Shown here piece after piece: positions 41,079 to 50,173 of a stretch of DNA of 64,000 nucleotides; the first letter of the stretch is position 1; each line of letters opens with the position of its first letter. The notes beneath the pieces are model-generated. The model searched no databases, had not been told where the DNA came from, and saw only the letters and a list, made by a program, of their open reading frames with translations. Made by a program: the position numbers and the translations under genes. Origin of the DNA: Thermostichus sp047461615 (GTDB taxonomy: Bacteria > Cyanobacteriota > Cyanobacteriia > Thermostichales > Thermostichaceae); contig NZ_JANSHI010000005.1 in assembly GCF_047461615.1 (NCBI RefSeq), positions 67,072 to 131,071 on the forward strand, read 5' to 3'.

Positions 41079-41993
41079 TTAAATGACCTCGCCCTCGGAC
41101 GTGATTCTCCCCTTGAGTTTGCCGGCTCGTTTTTCAGCTTCCTCAAGAACAAGAGGCAGTTGCTCCAACACCTCGCCAGGGTACTTCTCCAACACTCTCA
41201 AGGAGAGGGCGACCCGCCCCTTGGTCTCATCCACATCGATGACCACTGCTTTGATGGGCTGCCCAGGCTGGAACAAGTCGGAGAGAGAGGCAACAAAGCG
41301 TTGGCTGACCTGCTTGATGGGCAACAGCCCGCTGGCCCCTTCCTCCAGCTCTACAAAGACGCCAAAGGGCTTGAGGGCGCTGACCTTGCCCCGCACCACT
41401 TGGCCAGTGGTATAGCTCCCCAAGCTCTCCACTTGTCGGGCCACTCGCTGGGAGAGCACCAGCTTGTTGGCTGCGGGGTTGACCTCCAGCAAACTGGCAG
41501 TGAGGAATTGGCCTACTAGATCTTCCAGAGCTTCCCGCTGGATGAGATGGGAGCGCGGAATGAAGCCGCGCAGGCCCTGCACATCCACCACCACCCCGCC
41601 CTTGTTGATGCCAATCACCGGCGCTGTGACCACCTCGCCTCTGGCTTGCTTTTCGGCCAGCTCTTCCCAGAGCCGCTTCAGCCGCAGCCGCCGCACCGAG
41701 AGCAGGATCTGCCCTTCTGCGTCTTCTCGCAAGATGAGAAACTCGGCTTCGCTTTTGAGGGGAAACACCTGCCTCAGGTCTTCCTCTGAGCCGACCCCAG
41801 CTTCTTTGAAAGGCAAAAAGGCTGGCGACTTGGCGCCAATATCCACCAAAACGCCGTCGCTCTGGTGCTGGAAGATGCGACCTCGGATCACCTGGCCCGG
41901 TTGGAAGTCAAGGCTTTGGGCCGCTAGAGCCTGGGCAAAGTCTTCTGCGGAAAAGATCTCGGCAGCGGGCGGGCGAGGGGAGTGCAAGCTCAT
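41079..41993 (-). CDS. 30S ribosomal protein S1-like RNA-binding protein (three S1 domains)
   Basis: The 304-residue protein has three S1 repeats: FQPGQVIRGRIFQHQSDGVLVDIG (about 31-101), VTAPVIGINKGGVVVDVQGLRG (about 118-185) and TGQVVRGKVSALKPFGVFVELEEG (about 195-265). Three-repeat S1 proteins are the cyanobacterial form, against six in E. coli. They take part in translation initiation and mRNA or poly(A) binding. Which of the paralogues (rps1a or rps1b) this is cannot be settled by eye. It lies downstream of the rrf2 gene on the same strand, about 95 bases apart. Confidence 0.9.
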   Translation of the reverse strand: MSLHSPRPPAAEIFSAEDFAQALAAQSLDFQPGQVIRGRIFQHQSDGVLVDIGAKSPAFLPFKEAGVGSEEDLRQVFPLKSEAEFLILREDAEGQILLSVRRLRLKRLWEELAEKQARGEVVTAPVIGINKGGVVVDVQGLRGFIPRSHLIQREALEDLVGQFLTASLLEVNPAANKLVLSQRVARQVESLGSYTTGQVVRGKVSALKPFGVFVELEEGASGLLPIKQVSQRFVASLSDLFQPGQPIKAVVIDVDETKGRVALSLRVLEKYPGEVLEQLPLVLEEAEKRAGKLKGRITSEGEVI

Positions 41994-42088
41994 GGCCAGG
42001 GTAGCAATGTGAAGCAGTGCGCTCCAGGATAACCCAAAACGAAGTCAGGATCCCAGCCCTTCCTGTCTGCCTTGACTTTTGCTGCAGC

Positions 42089-42538
42089 TTAGATGTAGTA
42101 CATCAGCCTGGCCTGTTGCCCTTGGGCCTGCCGGTCACAGAGATCTTGCAAGGTTGTCTTTTGGAGAATGTCCACTGCCGCTGCTTGGGCCTCTTGCCAA
42201 GCCTGCAGAAGCACCTGGCGCTCTGGAGTGAGATCGCTGCTGGGCAAGGTGCGGGAGCGGCTCAGCTCCTCGCCCTCGATGGCCTGAATGACGTCTAATA
42301 GGGAAATCTGCCAGGGCGGTCGAGCCAGAAAATAACCCCCTTTGGCCCCCCGCTGGCTGCGCACCAGCCCCTGCCGGCGCAAGGTGGCCAACAGTTGCTC
42401 CAGGTAGCGGTCGGGAATGGACTGATGGGCTGCAATCTCCCTAATCTGCAACACCCGGCCGTCGTTGTAGTGCTGGGCCAATTCCAGCAGCGCCAGGAGC
42501 GCGTACTCGCTTTTGCAGGACAGCTCCAAAATACCCAT
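42089..42538 (-). CDS. Rrf2-family transcriptional regulator
   Basis: The N-terminal winged helix-turn-helix of Rrf2/CymR/IscR proteins is clear: LSCKSEYALLALLELAQHY, IREIAAHQSIPDRYLEQLLATLRRQGLV and RSQRGAKGGYFLARPP. The C-terminal part has only one Cys (DLCDRQ), so the three-Cys iron-sulphur site of IscR is not present and a CymR-like or other ligand mode is more likely. The protein is soluble and dimeric in the family. moxR is divergent, with about 115 bases between, a possible target. Confidence 0.92.
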   Translation of the reverse strand: MGILELSCKSEYALLALLELAQHYNDGRVLQIREIAAHQSIPDRYLEQLLATLRRQGLVRSQRGAKGGYFLARPPWQISLLDVIQAIEGEELSRSRTLPSSDLTPERQVLLQAWQEAQAAAVDILQKTTLQDLCDRQAQGQQARLMYYI

Positions 42539-42654
42539 CCTTAGCTGTAGGGATGAGATCTATGATATTCCGGTTTTCCGCCGGGGTTTTGTGGGATCCT
42601 GCTCTGGGCTGGGATTGGGCTTGTATGGTGGAATAGGCCTCTTTGGATCGATCT

Positions 42655-43635
42655 ATGGTGGGTGCGGGCACCCGGATCCCGGCGGAGCGACTGCAAACTT
42701 TGCAGCAGCAGATCGGCAGGCTGATGGCCAACGTCGAATCGGTATTCCAGGGCAAGTCGCAGGTGGTGCAGGCGGTGGTGACAGCCCTGGTGGCAGAAGG
42801 TCATGTCCTGCTAGAGGATGTGCCGGGAGTGGGCAAGACCACGTTGGCGCGGGCCATAGCCCGCAGTTTGGGGGCCAAGTTTCAGCGAATTCAATTTACC
42901 AGCGACCTCTTGCCGACTGACATTCTTGGCCTCACTCTTTTCAACAAGGAAAAAGGGGAGTTTGAGTTTCGCCCCGGCCCCATTTTTGCCCATGTCATCC
43001 TAGCCGACGAGATTAACCGCACCTCGCCCCGCACCCAGAGCGCCCTGCTAGAGGCGATGGCGGAAAAGCAGGTTTCGCTGGACGACCGCACCTACCCGCT
43101 GCCCCGCCCCTTCATCGTGCTAGCCACCCAAAACCCTTTGGAGTACCACGGCACCTATCCCCTGCCAGAAAGCCAGTTGGATCGGTTCTTGGTGCGGCTG
43201 TCGATTGGCTACCCCAGCCCTGAAGTTGAGCGATCCCTCCTGTTGCATCGGCAACAGGCGGATCCCGTGGAGGCTCTGCAGCCCGTGCTTTCACTGGCCG
43301 AGTTACGGGAGATTCAGGCGGCGGTGGATCAGGTGTACTTGGAGGGATCCCTGGCCGACTACCTTCTCCAGGTAGTCCAGGCTACACGCACCTCCAAGCT
43401 GCTGCGGGCTGGGGTCTCCACTCGAGGGGCGTTGGCTTTGGCAAGGGCAGCGCGAGCCAGGGCCCTCGTAAAGGGACGCGGCTTCTGCCTGCCCGAGGAT
43501 CTACAGGCCTTGTTCGTGCCGGTACTGGCCCATCGTGTTTCCCTAGCTGGAGGGGGAGAGATGGCAAGTAACCGCCGGCAGGAAGCCGAAGCCATCATCC
43601 GCGACATTGTGGCCACGGTCGAGCCCCCGGTTTGA
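42655..43635 (+). CDS. MoxR-family AAA+ ATPase
   Basis: This 326-residue AAA+ protein has Walker A DVPGVGKTTLARAIARSLG, Walker B FAHVILADEINRTSPRTQSALLEAMAE, and sensor segments in VLATQNPLEYHGTYPLPESQLDRF. MoxR proteins are chaperones for metal cofactor insertion or complex assembly and are often next to a von Willebrand factor A gene, but no such gene is here. The start could be TTG 42643 or ATG 42655; no strong ribosome site is visible for either. It is divergent from the Rrf2 regulator. Confidence 0.92.
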   Translation: MVGAGTRIPAERLQTLQQQIGRLMANVESVFQGKSQVVQAVVTALVAEGHVLLEDVPGVGKTTLARAIARSLGAKFQRIQFTSDLLPTDILGLTLFNKEKGEFEFRPGPIFAHVILADEINRTSPRTQSALLEAMAEKQVSLDDRTYPLPRPFIVLATQNPLEYHGTYPLPESQLDRFLVRLSIGYPSPEVERSLLLHRQQADPVEALQPVLSLAELREIQAAVDQVYLEGSLADYLLQVVQATRTSKLLRAGVSTRGALALARAARARALVKGRGFCLPEDLQALFVPVLAHRVSLAGGGEMASNRRQEAEAIIRDIVATVEPPV

Positions 43636-43781
43636 TATTCCAGAAGACAGTCGAGGGGGTTGCCCTGCCTGAGGCTTGCGCTTCTCTGGCCCAGGGGCTG
43701 GCTAAATTGGGGGCTGGCAGAGCTAGTGGGCCTTTGCGCCGCTTTTATGGAGAATAGGGGATAGATTCTCACGGCTTCAGG

Positions 43782-44039
43782 ATGAGCCAGCTACCTCAGA
43801 CCACTGCCCATGTGCAGATTACCCGCCGCTCCTGGCAGGAGGGTGCCATTGAAGGGGAAGTCAGCGCTAACGGCTGGGTTTGGCACTTTTGCTGGCGCTT
43901 TCGAGGTGGAGGGCTTAGGGTGGAGCCCTCAGTGGGGCGAGCCTTGATTTGCGATCCCTTGAGCCGTTTTTTGGAGAAATCGGATTACCTGCTAGAGCCC
44001 GGCAGCAACTACTCATTTGTTATTCGTAGCCGCCTCTAA
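43782..44039 (+). CDS. DUF3146 cyanobacterial protein
   Basis: The 85-residue protein has the pattern TTAHVQITRRSWQEGAIEGEV, VWHFCWRFRGGGLRVEPSVGRAL and the C-terminal YLLEPGSNYSFVIRSRL of DUF3146. The family is found only in cyanobacteria and has no known function. It is small, soluble and rich in beta-strand pattern. The gap of about 130 bases before ppc and the gap of 146 bases after moxR hold nothing recognised. Confidence 0.85.
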   Translation: MSQLPQTTAHVQITRRSWQEGAIEGEVSANGWVWHFCWRFRGGGLRVEPSVGRALICDPLSRFLEKSDYLLEPGSNYSFVIRSRL

Positions 44040-44171
44040 ATAGCCATTTGGAATCCTCAAGCGGGAGAGGCTGGCGCTGAGCAGACCTCCCTTTCCTCGT
44101 CATGTCGGCTACCTCTGTGCTGCCGGCGGACAAGTTCTAATATTGGGATGGTCGTTCTAGGAGCTGCCTTC

Positions 44172-47108
44172 ATGACCTCTTCCTCCCACCTAGCGGCTGC
44201 AGAGCAGGCCAGTGGTTCTGCTAACGGCCTGAAGGAGGCCTCTCTCCTGGCGCAACGGGATTCCTTGGACCGGGCCCTCCCTAGGGACGAGGTGCTCGAT
44301 CGCCGGAACACCTTGTTGAACCAGCGCCTGCAACTGGTTGAAGAACTTTGGGAATCGGTAATCCTGCGGGAGTGTGGGCAGCCGTTGGTGGATCTGCTGC
44401 GACGGCTGCGCTCCCTGTGTTCTCCCGAAGGACAAGCTCTAGAATATCCAATCCCAGAAGTCTTCCAAATTGTTGAGAACCTTAGCCTTGAGGAAGCCAT
44501 TCAAGCAGCGCGCGCCTTTGCCTTGTTCTTTCAGCTCATCAACATTGTTGAACAAAATTACGAGCGAGCAGAAGACTCGGATATGCGCATGGTGGACAGC
44601 CAACAGCGCACCGTGCGGGAAAACGAAAAATTTGAACGGCTCTTCCCCTACCTCCGGGCTCAGGGAGTGCCGCCTGGCTTGCTGCGCCGCCTGCTGGAGC
44701 GGCTGCACATCCGCTTGGTGTTTACCGCCCACCCCACTGAGATTGTCCGCCACACCATCCGCGAAAAACAACGGGTCTTCTCCCGTCTGCTCAGCCAACT
44801 GGACTGGGCAGAGCAGTTCGACCCTCTGCAAGCTCAGATGTTGAGAGAACAGCTGGCAGAGGAAGTTTTGCTCTGGTGGCGCACCGACGAGTTGCACCAA
44901 ACCAAGCCGACGGTGCTCAACGAAGTCGATTACACCCTGCACTATTTTGAAGAGGTACTGTTTCAGGCTATCCCTCTACTGCACGAGCGCCTCAGGCGCA
45001 GCCTGAAAAAGTCCTTTCCCACCGTCGAGCCGCCCCCTGCAGGATTTTGCAACTTCGGCTCCTGGGTGGGCGGGGATCGCGACGGCAACCCTTCAGTGAC
45101 TGCCGACGTAACCTGGCAAACAGCCCGCTACCAGCGCAACCTCATTTTGGGCAAATACATTGAGTCGGTGAAAGCGCTCACCAAAACCCTAAGCGTCTCT
45201 TTGCACTGGGGAGATGTGGACAGCCAACTGCTGGACGCCCTCGAGCAGGATCGCCGCCTCATGCCTGAGGTTTACGAGACCTTTTCCTTGCAATACCGCC
45301 AGGAGCCCTACCGACTGAAGCTCAGCTACATCCTGCGGCGGCTAGAGTTGACGCGGGAGCGCAACCGCAACTTGGCTGATTCCGCCTGTCTGCCCGCTCC
45401 TCCTTCCTTGGGCAACGCTTACGCCAGCGCCGAGGAGTTTTTGGCCGACTTGCAACTCATCCAAAGAAGCTTGAAAAACAGCGGCCTTTCCTGCCGCCAG
45501 TTGGACTACCTCATCGAACAGGTACAGGTCTTTGGCTTTCACCTGGCTCACCTAGATATCCGCCAAGACAGCAGCTACCACGAGGCCGCGCTCACGGAGA
45601 TCTGCGAGTACTTGCGCATCTTGCCGCGGCCTTATAGCCAGATGACGGAGGAGGAAAAAACGGCTTTTCTCCTGCAGGAGCTGCAAACCCGGCGGCCCCT
45701 GATTCCGCTGGAGGCTCCTTTTTCTGAGAAAACGGCGGAGCTGATTGCCACCTTGCGTACCCTGCGCCGCCTGCAGCAGGAGTTTGGTCGAGACATCTGC
45801 CAGACCTACATCATCAGCATGAGCCGCCAGCTGAGCGATCTGCTAGAGGTTTTACTGCTGGCCAAGGAGGTGGGCCTTTATGATCCCATTAGCGGGCGCG
45901 GGTCTATAGCGGTAGTGCCGCTGTTTGAGACGGTGGAAGACCTGCAGCGGGCGCCGGAGATCTTGCGGCAGTTGCTGGAGATCCCCTTCTATCGCCAGTA
46001 CCTGGCCCAGCAGGAGAATTTACAGGAGGTGATGCTGGGCTACTCCGATAGCAACAAGGATGCCGGCTTTTTGAGCAGCAACTGGGAGATCTACAAGGCC
46101 CAGCAGCGGCTCCAGGCGGTGGCCGAGGCGTGTGGGGTAAAGTTGCAGATCTTCCATGGGCGGGGTGGCTCGGTGGGTCGCGGCGGCGGGCCGGCTTACG
46201 AGGCCATCTTGGCCCAGCCTGGGCGCAGCGTGGGGGGCCGCATCAAGATTACCGAACAGGGAGAGGTGCTGGCTTCTAAGTATTCCCTCCAGGATCTGGC
46301 CCTTTTCAACCTAGAGACGGTTACTAGCGCTGTCATTCAGGCCAGCCTGCTGCGCACTTACCCCAATGACCTGCACGAGTGGTCGCGCCTGATGGAGTCC
46401 CTAGCGGAGCGCTCGCGGCAGGTGTACCGCAACCTGGTCTACGAGCAGGAGGGCTTTGAGGAGTTTTTCCACGAGGTCACTCCTATCGAAGAGATTAGCC
46501 AACTGCAGATTAGCTCTCGCCCAGCCCGCCGTAGCGATGGCTCAAAGGATATCCGATCCCTGCGGGCCATCCCTTGGGTATTTAGCTGGACGCAAAGCCG
46601 CTTTCTCCTGCCAGCCTGGTACGGAGTGGGCACTGCTCTCCAGGAATACGCCGCCCAAGGCGAGCACCATCTCACCCACCTGCAACACCTCTACCGCGAG
46701 TGGCCCTTCTTCCGCATGGTGATCTCCAAGGTGGAGATGACTCTGGCTAAAGCGGATTTGCAGATTGCCCGCCACTATGTCCAGGAAATGAGCTCCCCCG
46801 AGCGTTTGCCGCGGGCAATGGAGCTGTTTGAGCTCATTGCCCAAGAAATGCACCGCACCCGCGAGATGGTTTTAAAAATTACCGGCCATAGGGAGCTGTT
46901 GGAAAGTGACCCCTACCTAAGACGCTCAATCCAGTTGCGCAACCGCTCCATTGTGCCCCTGGGCTTTATTCAGATCTCGCTGCTCAAGCGCCTGCGCGGC
47001 AAGCAAAGACCCCCCCTTCACCCCAGCCAGCACAGCCGCGCTGAGCTGCTGCGCGGAGCCCTTCTCACCATCAATGGCATTGCCGCTGGCATGCGCAATA
47101 CCGGCTAA
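44172..47108 (+). CDS. ppc: Phosphoenolpyruvate carboxylase
   Basis: PEPC makes oxaloacetate from PEP and bicarbonate, the main anaplerotic step. Key motifs: VFTAHPTEIVRHT with catalytic His, WVGGDRDGNPSVT, LGYSDSNKDAGFLSSNWEIY, FHGRGGSVGRGGGP and the C-terminal RNTG. The N-terminal regulatory Ser of plant enzymes is absent, as expected. ATG 44172 (AGGAG nine bases upstream) is preferred; ATG 44148 is possible, giving 986 residues. The length fits the cyanobacterial family. ycf66 is convergent, 26 bases downstream. Confidence 0.97.
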   Translation: MTSSSHLAAAEQASGSANGLKEASLLAQRDSLDRALPRDEVLDRRNTLLNQRLQLVEELWESVILRECGQPLVDLLRRLRSLCSPEGQALEYPIPEVFQIVENLSLEEAIQAARAFALFFQLINIVEQNYERAEDSDMRMVDSQQRTVRENEKFERLFPYLRAQGVPPGLLRRLLERLHIRLVFTAHPTEIVRHTIREKQRVFSRLLSQLDWAEQFDPLQAQMLREQLAEEVLLWWRTDELHQTKPTVLNEVDYTLHYFEEVLFQAIPLLHERLRRSLKKSFPTVEPPPAGFCNFGSWVGGDRDGNPSVTADVTWQTARYQRNLILGKYIESVKALTKTLSVSLHWGDVDSQLLDALEQDRRLMPEVYETFSLQYRQEPYRLKLSYILRRLELTRERNRNLADSACLPAPPSLGNAYASAEEFLADLQLIQRSLKNSGLSCRQLDYLIEQVQVFGFHLAHLDIRQDSSYHEAALTEICEYLRILPRPYSQMTEEEKTAFLLQELQTRRPLIPLEAPFSEKTAELIATLRTLRRLQQEFGRDICQTYIISMSRQLSDLLEVLLLAKEVGLYDPISGRGSIAVVPLFETVEDLQRAPEILRQLLEIPFYRQYLAQQENLQEVMLGYSDSNKDAGFLSSNWEIYKAQQRLQAVAEACGVKLQIFHGRGGSVGRGGGPAYEAILAQPGRSVGGRIKITEQGEVLASKYSLQDLALFNLETVTSAVIQASLLRTYPNDLHEWSRLMESLAERSRQVYRNLVYEQEGFEEFFHEVTPIEEISQLQISSRPARRSDGSKDIRSLRAIPWVFSWTQSRFLLPAWYGVGTALQEYAAQGEHHLTHLQHLYREWPFFRMVISKVEMTLAKADLQIARHYVQEMSSPERLPRAMELFELIAQEMHRTREMVLKITGHRELLESDPYLRRSIQLRNRSIVPLGFIQISLLKRLRGKQRPPLHPSQHSRAELLRGALLTINGIAAGMRNTG

Positions 47109-47134
47109 AGGCTTCTGGGGGTCTGCTGGGTCAG

Positions 47135-47926
47135 CTAAAACAAGTCATCCTCGGATTCGTCCGGCTCTGCCTCCTGCACTTCCACCGACTCCACCTCGAC
47201 GACGCGGCGAGAGGAAGGGCGAGGCTTTTCTTCGGCGTAGCTCTCCTCTTGAGTTTGGGGTAGACGGGGAGGGCGACGTCGGCTACCCGAGTCAGTGCCT
47301 TGCTCCTCCTGAAGATCTTCCCGGTACTCCTCGGGGCTTGGGCGACGAGGGCGACGGGCGGAAGGCGGAGGGGAAGACTCAGCCTCCTGCTGCAAGGTTG
47401 TCTCTAGCTCTTCCTCGTCATCCTCCGAACGACGACGCGGGCGCACCTGCGTACTGCTGGTCAACTGTGGCCGCGGGCGGCGAGCTGGTTCCTCGCTGCG
47501 CTCAGGAATGGAGCGGGTAGAGGAGGAGGCATCGCGAATGCGGGATCCGCTGGCCGCGCTGGCAACGGCACGTCCTTGGCCATAGCCATCGGGCGGATAG
47601 GTGCGGCTAAAGCCTTGGCGCCGCATAGCTGGACGAACTCCAGTTATCTGGCGCACCTTCTCGTTTAGGAGAATGCGCAGGCGGAAGGTCTGGATGGCAA
47701 ACCAGCCCGCCATCACCGCCAACAGCACCTGGGCAAAAAACAGCAAGGGGATTAGGCGCTGACCTTCCAGGAGCAGAGAGATGGAGTAGATCAGGCCCAT
47801 CGTAGCGAAGATTACATCTGACTCTTCCGAGGCTTCGGGCTTGACAAAGCGGACGGCAAAGATGGCTCCACTGGCAATTGCCACCAGGGCTGCCATCAAA
47901 AAGTAGGGGCTTTGGGTGAGAAACAT
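47135..47926 (-). CDS. ycf66: Ycf66-family membrane protein with a long charged tail
   Basis: The N-terminal part has three hydrophobic segments typical of Ycf66: LMAALVAIASGAIFAVRFVKPE, DVIFATMGLIYSISLLLEGQRL and LLFFAQVLLAVMAGWFAIQ. From about residue 95 the protein is Arg/Glu/Ser/Pro-rich and surely disordered (RPRRRSEDDEEELE, EPDESEDDLF). Ycf66 is conserved in cyanobacteria and some plastids without a firm role. ATG 47926 is chosen; a TTG 15 bases earlier has no ribosome site. The tail is longer than in plastid versions. Confidence 0.88.
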   Translation of the reverse strand: MFLTQSPYFLMAALVAIASGAIFAVRFVKPEASEESDVIFATMGLIYSISLLLEGQRLIPLLFFAQVLLAVMAGWFAIQTFRLRILLNEKVRQITGVRPAMRRQGFSRTYPPDGYGQGRAVASAASGSRIRDASSSTRSIPERSEEPARRPRPQLTSSTQVRPRRRSEDDEEELETTLQQEAESSPPPSARRPRRPSPEEYREDLQEEQGTDSGSRRRPPRLPQTQEESYAEEKPRPSSRRVVEVESVEVQEAEPDESEDDLF

Positions 47927-48084
47927 GCCAGGGATCCCCAAACGATAGGAGCGGGAAAGCTGTAAGCTTTACCCCTTTCAGAGCCGATCCTAACACCAAT
48001 CCTTCTGCTGGCACGGCCCAGGATCAGGATGCTTTGGTAGGGAGGGGTTGGTGCTAGAATCGACGGCAGCTCCCAGTAGGCTCC

Positions 48085-48486
48085 ATGCTGTACCTGGCAC
48101 GGGTAGACAAGAAAAGTCTTTTTGGCCCAGCGGAGTTACAGCTTCTAGCCCAACAGGGCGAGAAGGGGATTTGGACACCGCTGCCTCAGCCGGGGCGGAT
48201 TACTCTCAAGGAGGCAGCCCCTTACAACGTTGGGGTGTTGCTGCTGGTCGAGCTGGGAGAAAACCGGCAGGTGCAGCAGGTGGAAGAGGCGGCGATGAAG
48301 CTGGTGGAGATGCTGCACAGTCTCTCCCAAGCCTACAGCCTAGTTGACTGGACGGAGATTGAAAGCTGGCGTTTTTCCCTAACTCGGCAAAGCCAAGAGT
48401 TAAGCCGTCGCGAAGCGGAGATAGCTGCCCGTCAGGAGCAGCTGCAACAGTGGGAAGCTCAACTGCGGCAAAAGCAATCTTCCTAG
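48085..48486 (+). CDS. Conserved hypothetical protein with C-terminal coiled coil (133 aa)
   Basis: The N-terminal domain (MLYLARVDKKSLFGPAELQL, GVLLLVELGENRQVQQVEEAA) looks globular and conserved in cyanobacteria, though I cannot name the family. It is followed by the helix KLVEMLHSLSQAYSLVDW, then about 35 residues of strong heptads (LSRREAEIAARQEQLQQWEAQL). No signal or membrane segment. Its stop overlaps the convergent aroH-type gene by four bases. Confidence 0.75.
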   Translation: MLYLARVDKKSLFGPAELQLLAQQGEKGIWTPLPQPGRITLKEAAPYNVGVLLLVELGENRQVQQVEEAAMKLVEMLHSLSQAYSLVDWTEIESWRFSLTRQSQELSRREAEIAARQEQLQQWEAQLRQKQSS

Positions 48487-48857
48487 ACGGGGCTGAGATC
48501 GGGCCGTAACTCGCGAGCGCCTCTTAGATAAACGTGGTGCATCTCCGCCTGGGTCAGGGGAGTGTTCAGTTGGATTAAAACACGGATGCAGCGGGGCAAA
48601 GCGCCATTGACCTCCATCTGTTGCACGTCCAGCAGAGGCACTGCCTCCCAGCCAGGACGGCGGCGGGCAAATTGGGCAGGAAAGGCGGCATCTAGGTCAG
48701 GGGTAACGGAGAAAATGACGCTCACTACCTCTGCCGGATCAATGGCGTTGCGATGTTCTAGGGCATCCAGCAGCTCGTTGACTGCCGCACCAATGGCCTC
48801 GGCAGTGTTGGCCGGCACGGTGATGGCTCCTCGAATTGCTCTCACCCGCCACCCCAA
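48483..48857 (-). CDS. aroH: Chorismate mutase, AroH type
   Basis: Chorismate mutase converts chorismate to prephenate for Phe and Tyr. The trimeric AroH fold is recognised from WRVRAIRGAITVPANTAEAI with the active-site Arg, VVSVIFSVTPDLDAAFPAQFARR, VPLLDVQQMEVNGALPRCIRVLI and VYLRGARELRPD. Length 124 residues is typical. It follows the slr0144-like operon on the same strand by 87 bases. It overlaps the opposite-strand hypothetical gene by four bases at the 3' end. Confidence 0.93.
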   Translation of the reverse strand: MGWRVRAIRGAITVPANTAEAIGAAVNELLDALEHRNAIDPAEVVSVIFSVTPDLDAAFPAQFARRRPGWEAVPLLDVQQMEVNGALPRCIRVLIQLNTPLTQAEMHHVYLRGARELRPDLSPV

Positions 48858-48944
48858 TGGCTTGGCCCTCGTGCCTTTGAGCTCGTCTTGCTTTCACAAG
48901 ATTATACAGTTTGTCTCTTTGGGATCCCACCCCCTCCTTGCAAG

Positions 48945-49634
48945 CTAGGGGGCAGGCTGCAACACCTTCTCTAGGATCTGCTCGTGGCTAAGGCCCGCGT
49001 CCACCCAGGTTTCTGCCTCCTTGAGGCGGTTGGCAGCCGTCAAGATAAACAAGTTGCTTTTTGCCCCCAGAGCCTCGCTGGTGGTTTGCACGCAGGCCAA
49101 GTCCTGGCCAGTCAATTGGCTAAACCAAGTGGCCAATAGCCCTGCCTCCAAGAAGCCCATTGGGCGCTTAAAGTGGGAAGGCGTGGCAGCGGCGAAGGGA
49201 GAGTTGCGAATCGACACCACCACTACCCCCTGGTCTTTGTAGGTCCAGTCGAGGTCGATCAACCCCCAGCCGTGGGTTTTCCAAGCCTGTTTGAGATTCT
49301 GGAGAAAAAGGCCCATCTCCAGCTCAGCTAGGGGCTTTTGGTAGTAGTCGGAGAGCTCCTGGGCAAAGCGGCGGAAAAACTCCTTGCCCCACATGCGGCC
49401 ACAGTGGCGCAGCACCAGACGGGCTGCTTGTCCTGTCTCGTATTCCAGACCAGTGTAGATGGCTCGCAATAAGGTCTCTGGAAGGGCTAGGAGACGGTCG
49501 CCGTGGCGACTTTCTAGCAAACCCGACTCCAGATCGCTTTGCAGGTAGAGGCTGGGCGCGTAGTAGTTGGCCAGAACCGGCGTGTAGGGATCAAAGCCGG
49601 CAGAGCTGTTGGCAAGGGAAACGGTGTCAGCCAT
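48945..49634 (-). CDS. V4R-related protein, Slr0147-like (photosystem II assembly operon)
   Basis: The 229-residue protein resembles the V4R-type proteins of the Synechocystis slr0144-slr0152 (pap) operon by position and composition. It has YYAPSLYLQSDLESGLLESRHG at the N-terminus, then LVLRHCGRMWGKEFFRRFAQEL, GLIDLDWTYKDQGVVVVSIRNSPFA, and MGFLEAGLLATWFSQLTGQDLACVQTTSE. The terminal V4R cysteines seen in its paralogue at 50422-51105 are mostly missing. It is the last of four tightly spaced genes. In Synechocystis the operon affects PSII assembly and some products may bind a bilin. Function here is inferred from context. Confidence 0.7.
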   Translation of the reverse strand: MADTVSLANSSAGFDPYTPVLANYYAPSLYLQSDLESGLLESRHGDRLLALPETLLRAIYTGLEYETGQAARLVLRHCGRMWGKEFFRRFAQELSDYYQKPLAELEMGLFLQNLKQAWKTHGWGLIDLDWTYKDQGVVVVSIRNSPFAAATPSHFKRPMGFLEAGLLATWFSQLTGQDLACVQTTSEALGAKSNLFILTAANRLKEAETWVDAGLSHEQILEKVLQPAP

Positions 49635-49668
49635 AGAGGATCCCTGGGTTGGCGAATGGAAGCCACCG

Positions 49669-50148
49669 CTAGGCGGCTGGGAGGCCGCTTAAAGCTAGCA
49701 AAGCTGCCTGCACGCGGGTAATCAAGGGACGGATGAACTCGAGTTCGCCAGGTTGTAGGCAGTCTTTGAGCTCCTGCTGGAAAAGCCGATGGGCAACTTC
49801 GTAGACGTTCTGCAGCCCATACAGGCGCACTTCCTCTTCCATCCAGTCGATGAGCCGCTCTTTGAGGAGGTTTTCGTCCTGCAGCAACATGGCCAGGGCG
49901 CTGTGCCGCAGCAACAGCGACAGGTGCCGACGGCACAGATCCACGACCTGGGGGGAGAGGTTGGGCATCTCCTTCTGCAGAGCCTCCAAGGTGCGGCCCA
50001 CCATCTGAGCCTCCCCCTCCCGCAGAGCCCGGTACACGTGCTGCCGTTTTGGCCAGCCGAGGACATAGGCTTTAAGCTGATCCAGCTGCTCCGAGGTGAG
50101 GTAGCGAGCCTCTGCCTCGATTAGCATTTGCTCCAAGGGGCTGACCAT
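49669..50148 (-). CDS. Phycobilisome-like globin-fold protein, Slr0146-like
   Basis: The 159 residues follow the phycobiliprotein helix pattern: EAEARYLTSEQLDQLKAYVLG, REGEAQMVGRTLEALQKE, then LCRRHLSLLLRHSALAMLL, which aligns with the KCARDIGYYLR bilin-binding helix of phycocyanin alpha. The Cys and the Arg two positions on are kept, while the following Asp is His. A matching C-terminal set follows (RLIDWMEEEVRLYGLQNVYEVAHRLF). It could bind a bilin or be a relic that lost it. It is third in the slr0144-like operon, 25 bases after the previous gene. Assignment rests on pattern only. Confidence 0.7.
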   Translation of the reverse strand: MVSPLEQMLIEAEARYLTSEQLDQLKAYVLGWPKRQHVYRALREGEAQMVGRTLEALQKEMPNLSPQVVDLCRRHLSLLLRHSALAMLLQDENLLKERLIDWMEEEVRLYGLQNVYEVAHRLFQQELKDCLQPGELEFIRPLITRVQAALLALSGLPAA

Positions 50149-50173
50149 CTCGCTTCTCCTAGAAGGCTGGCGT

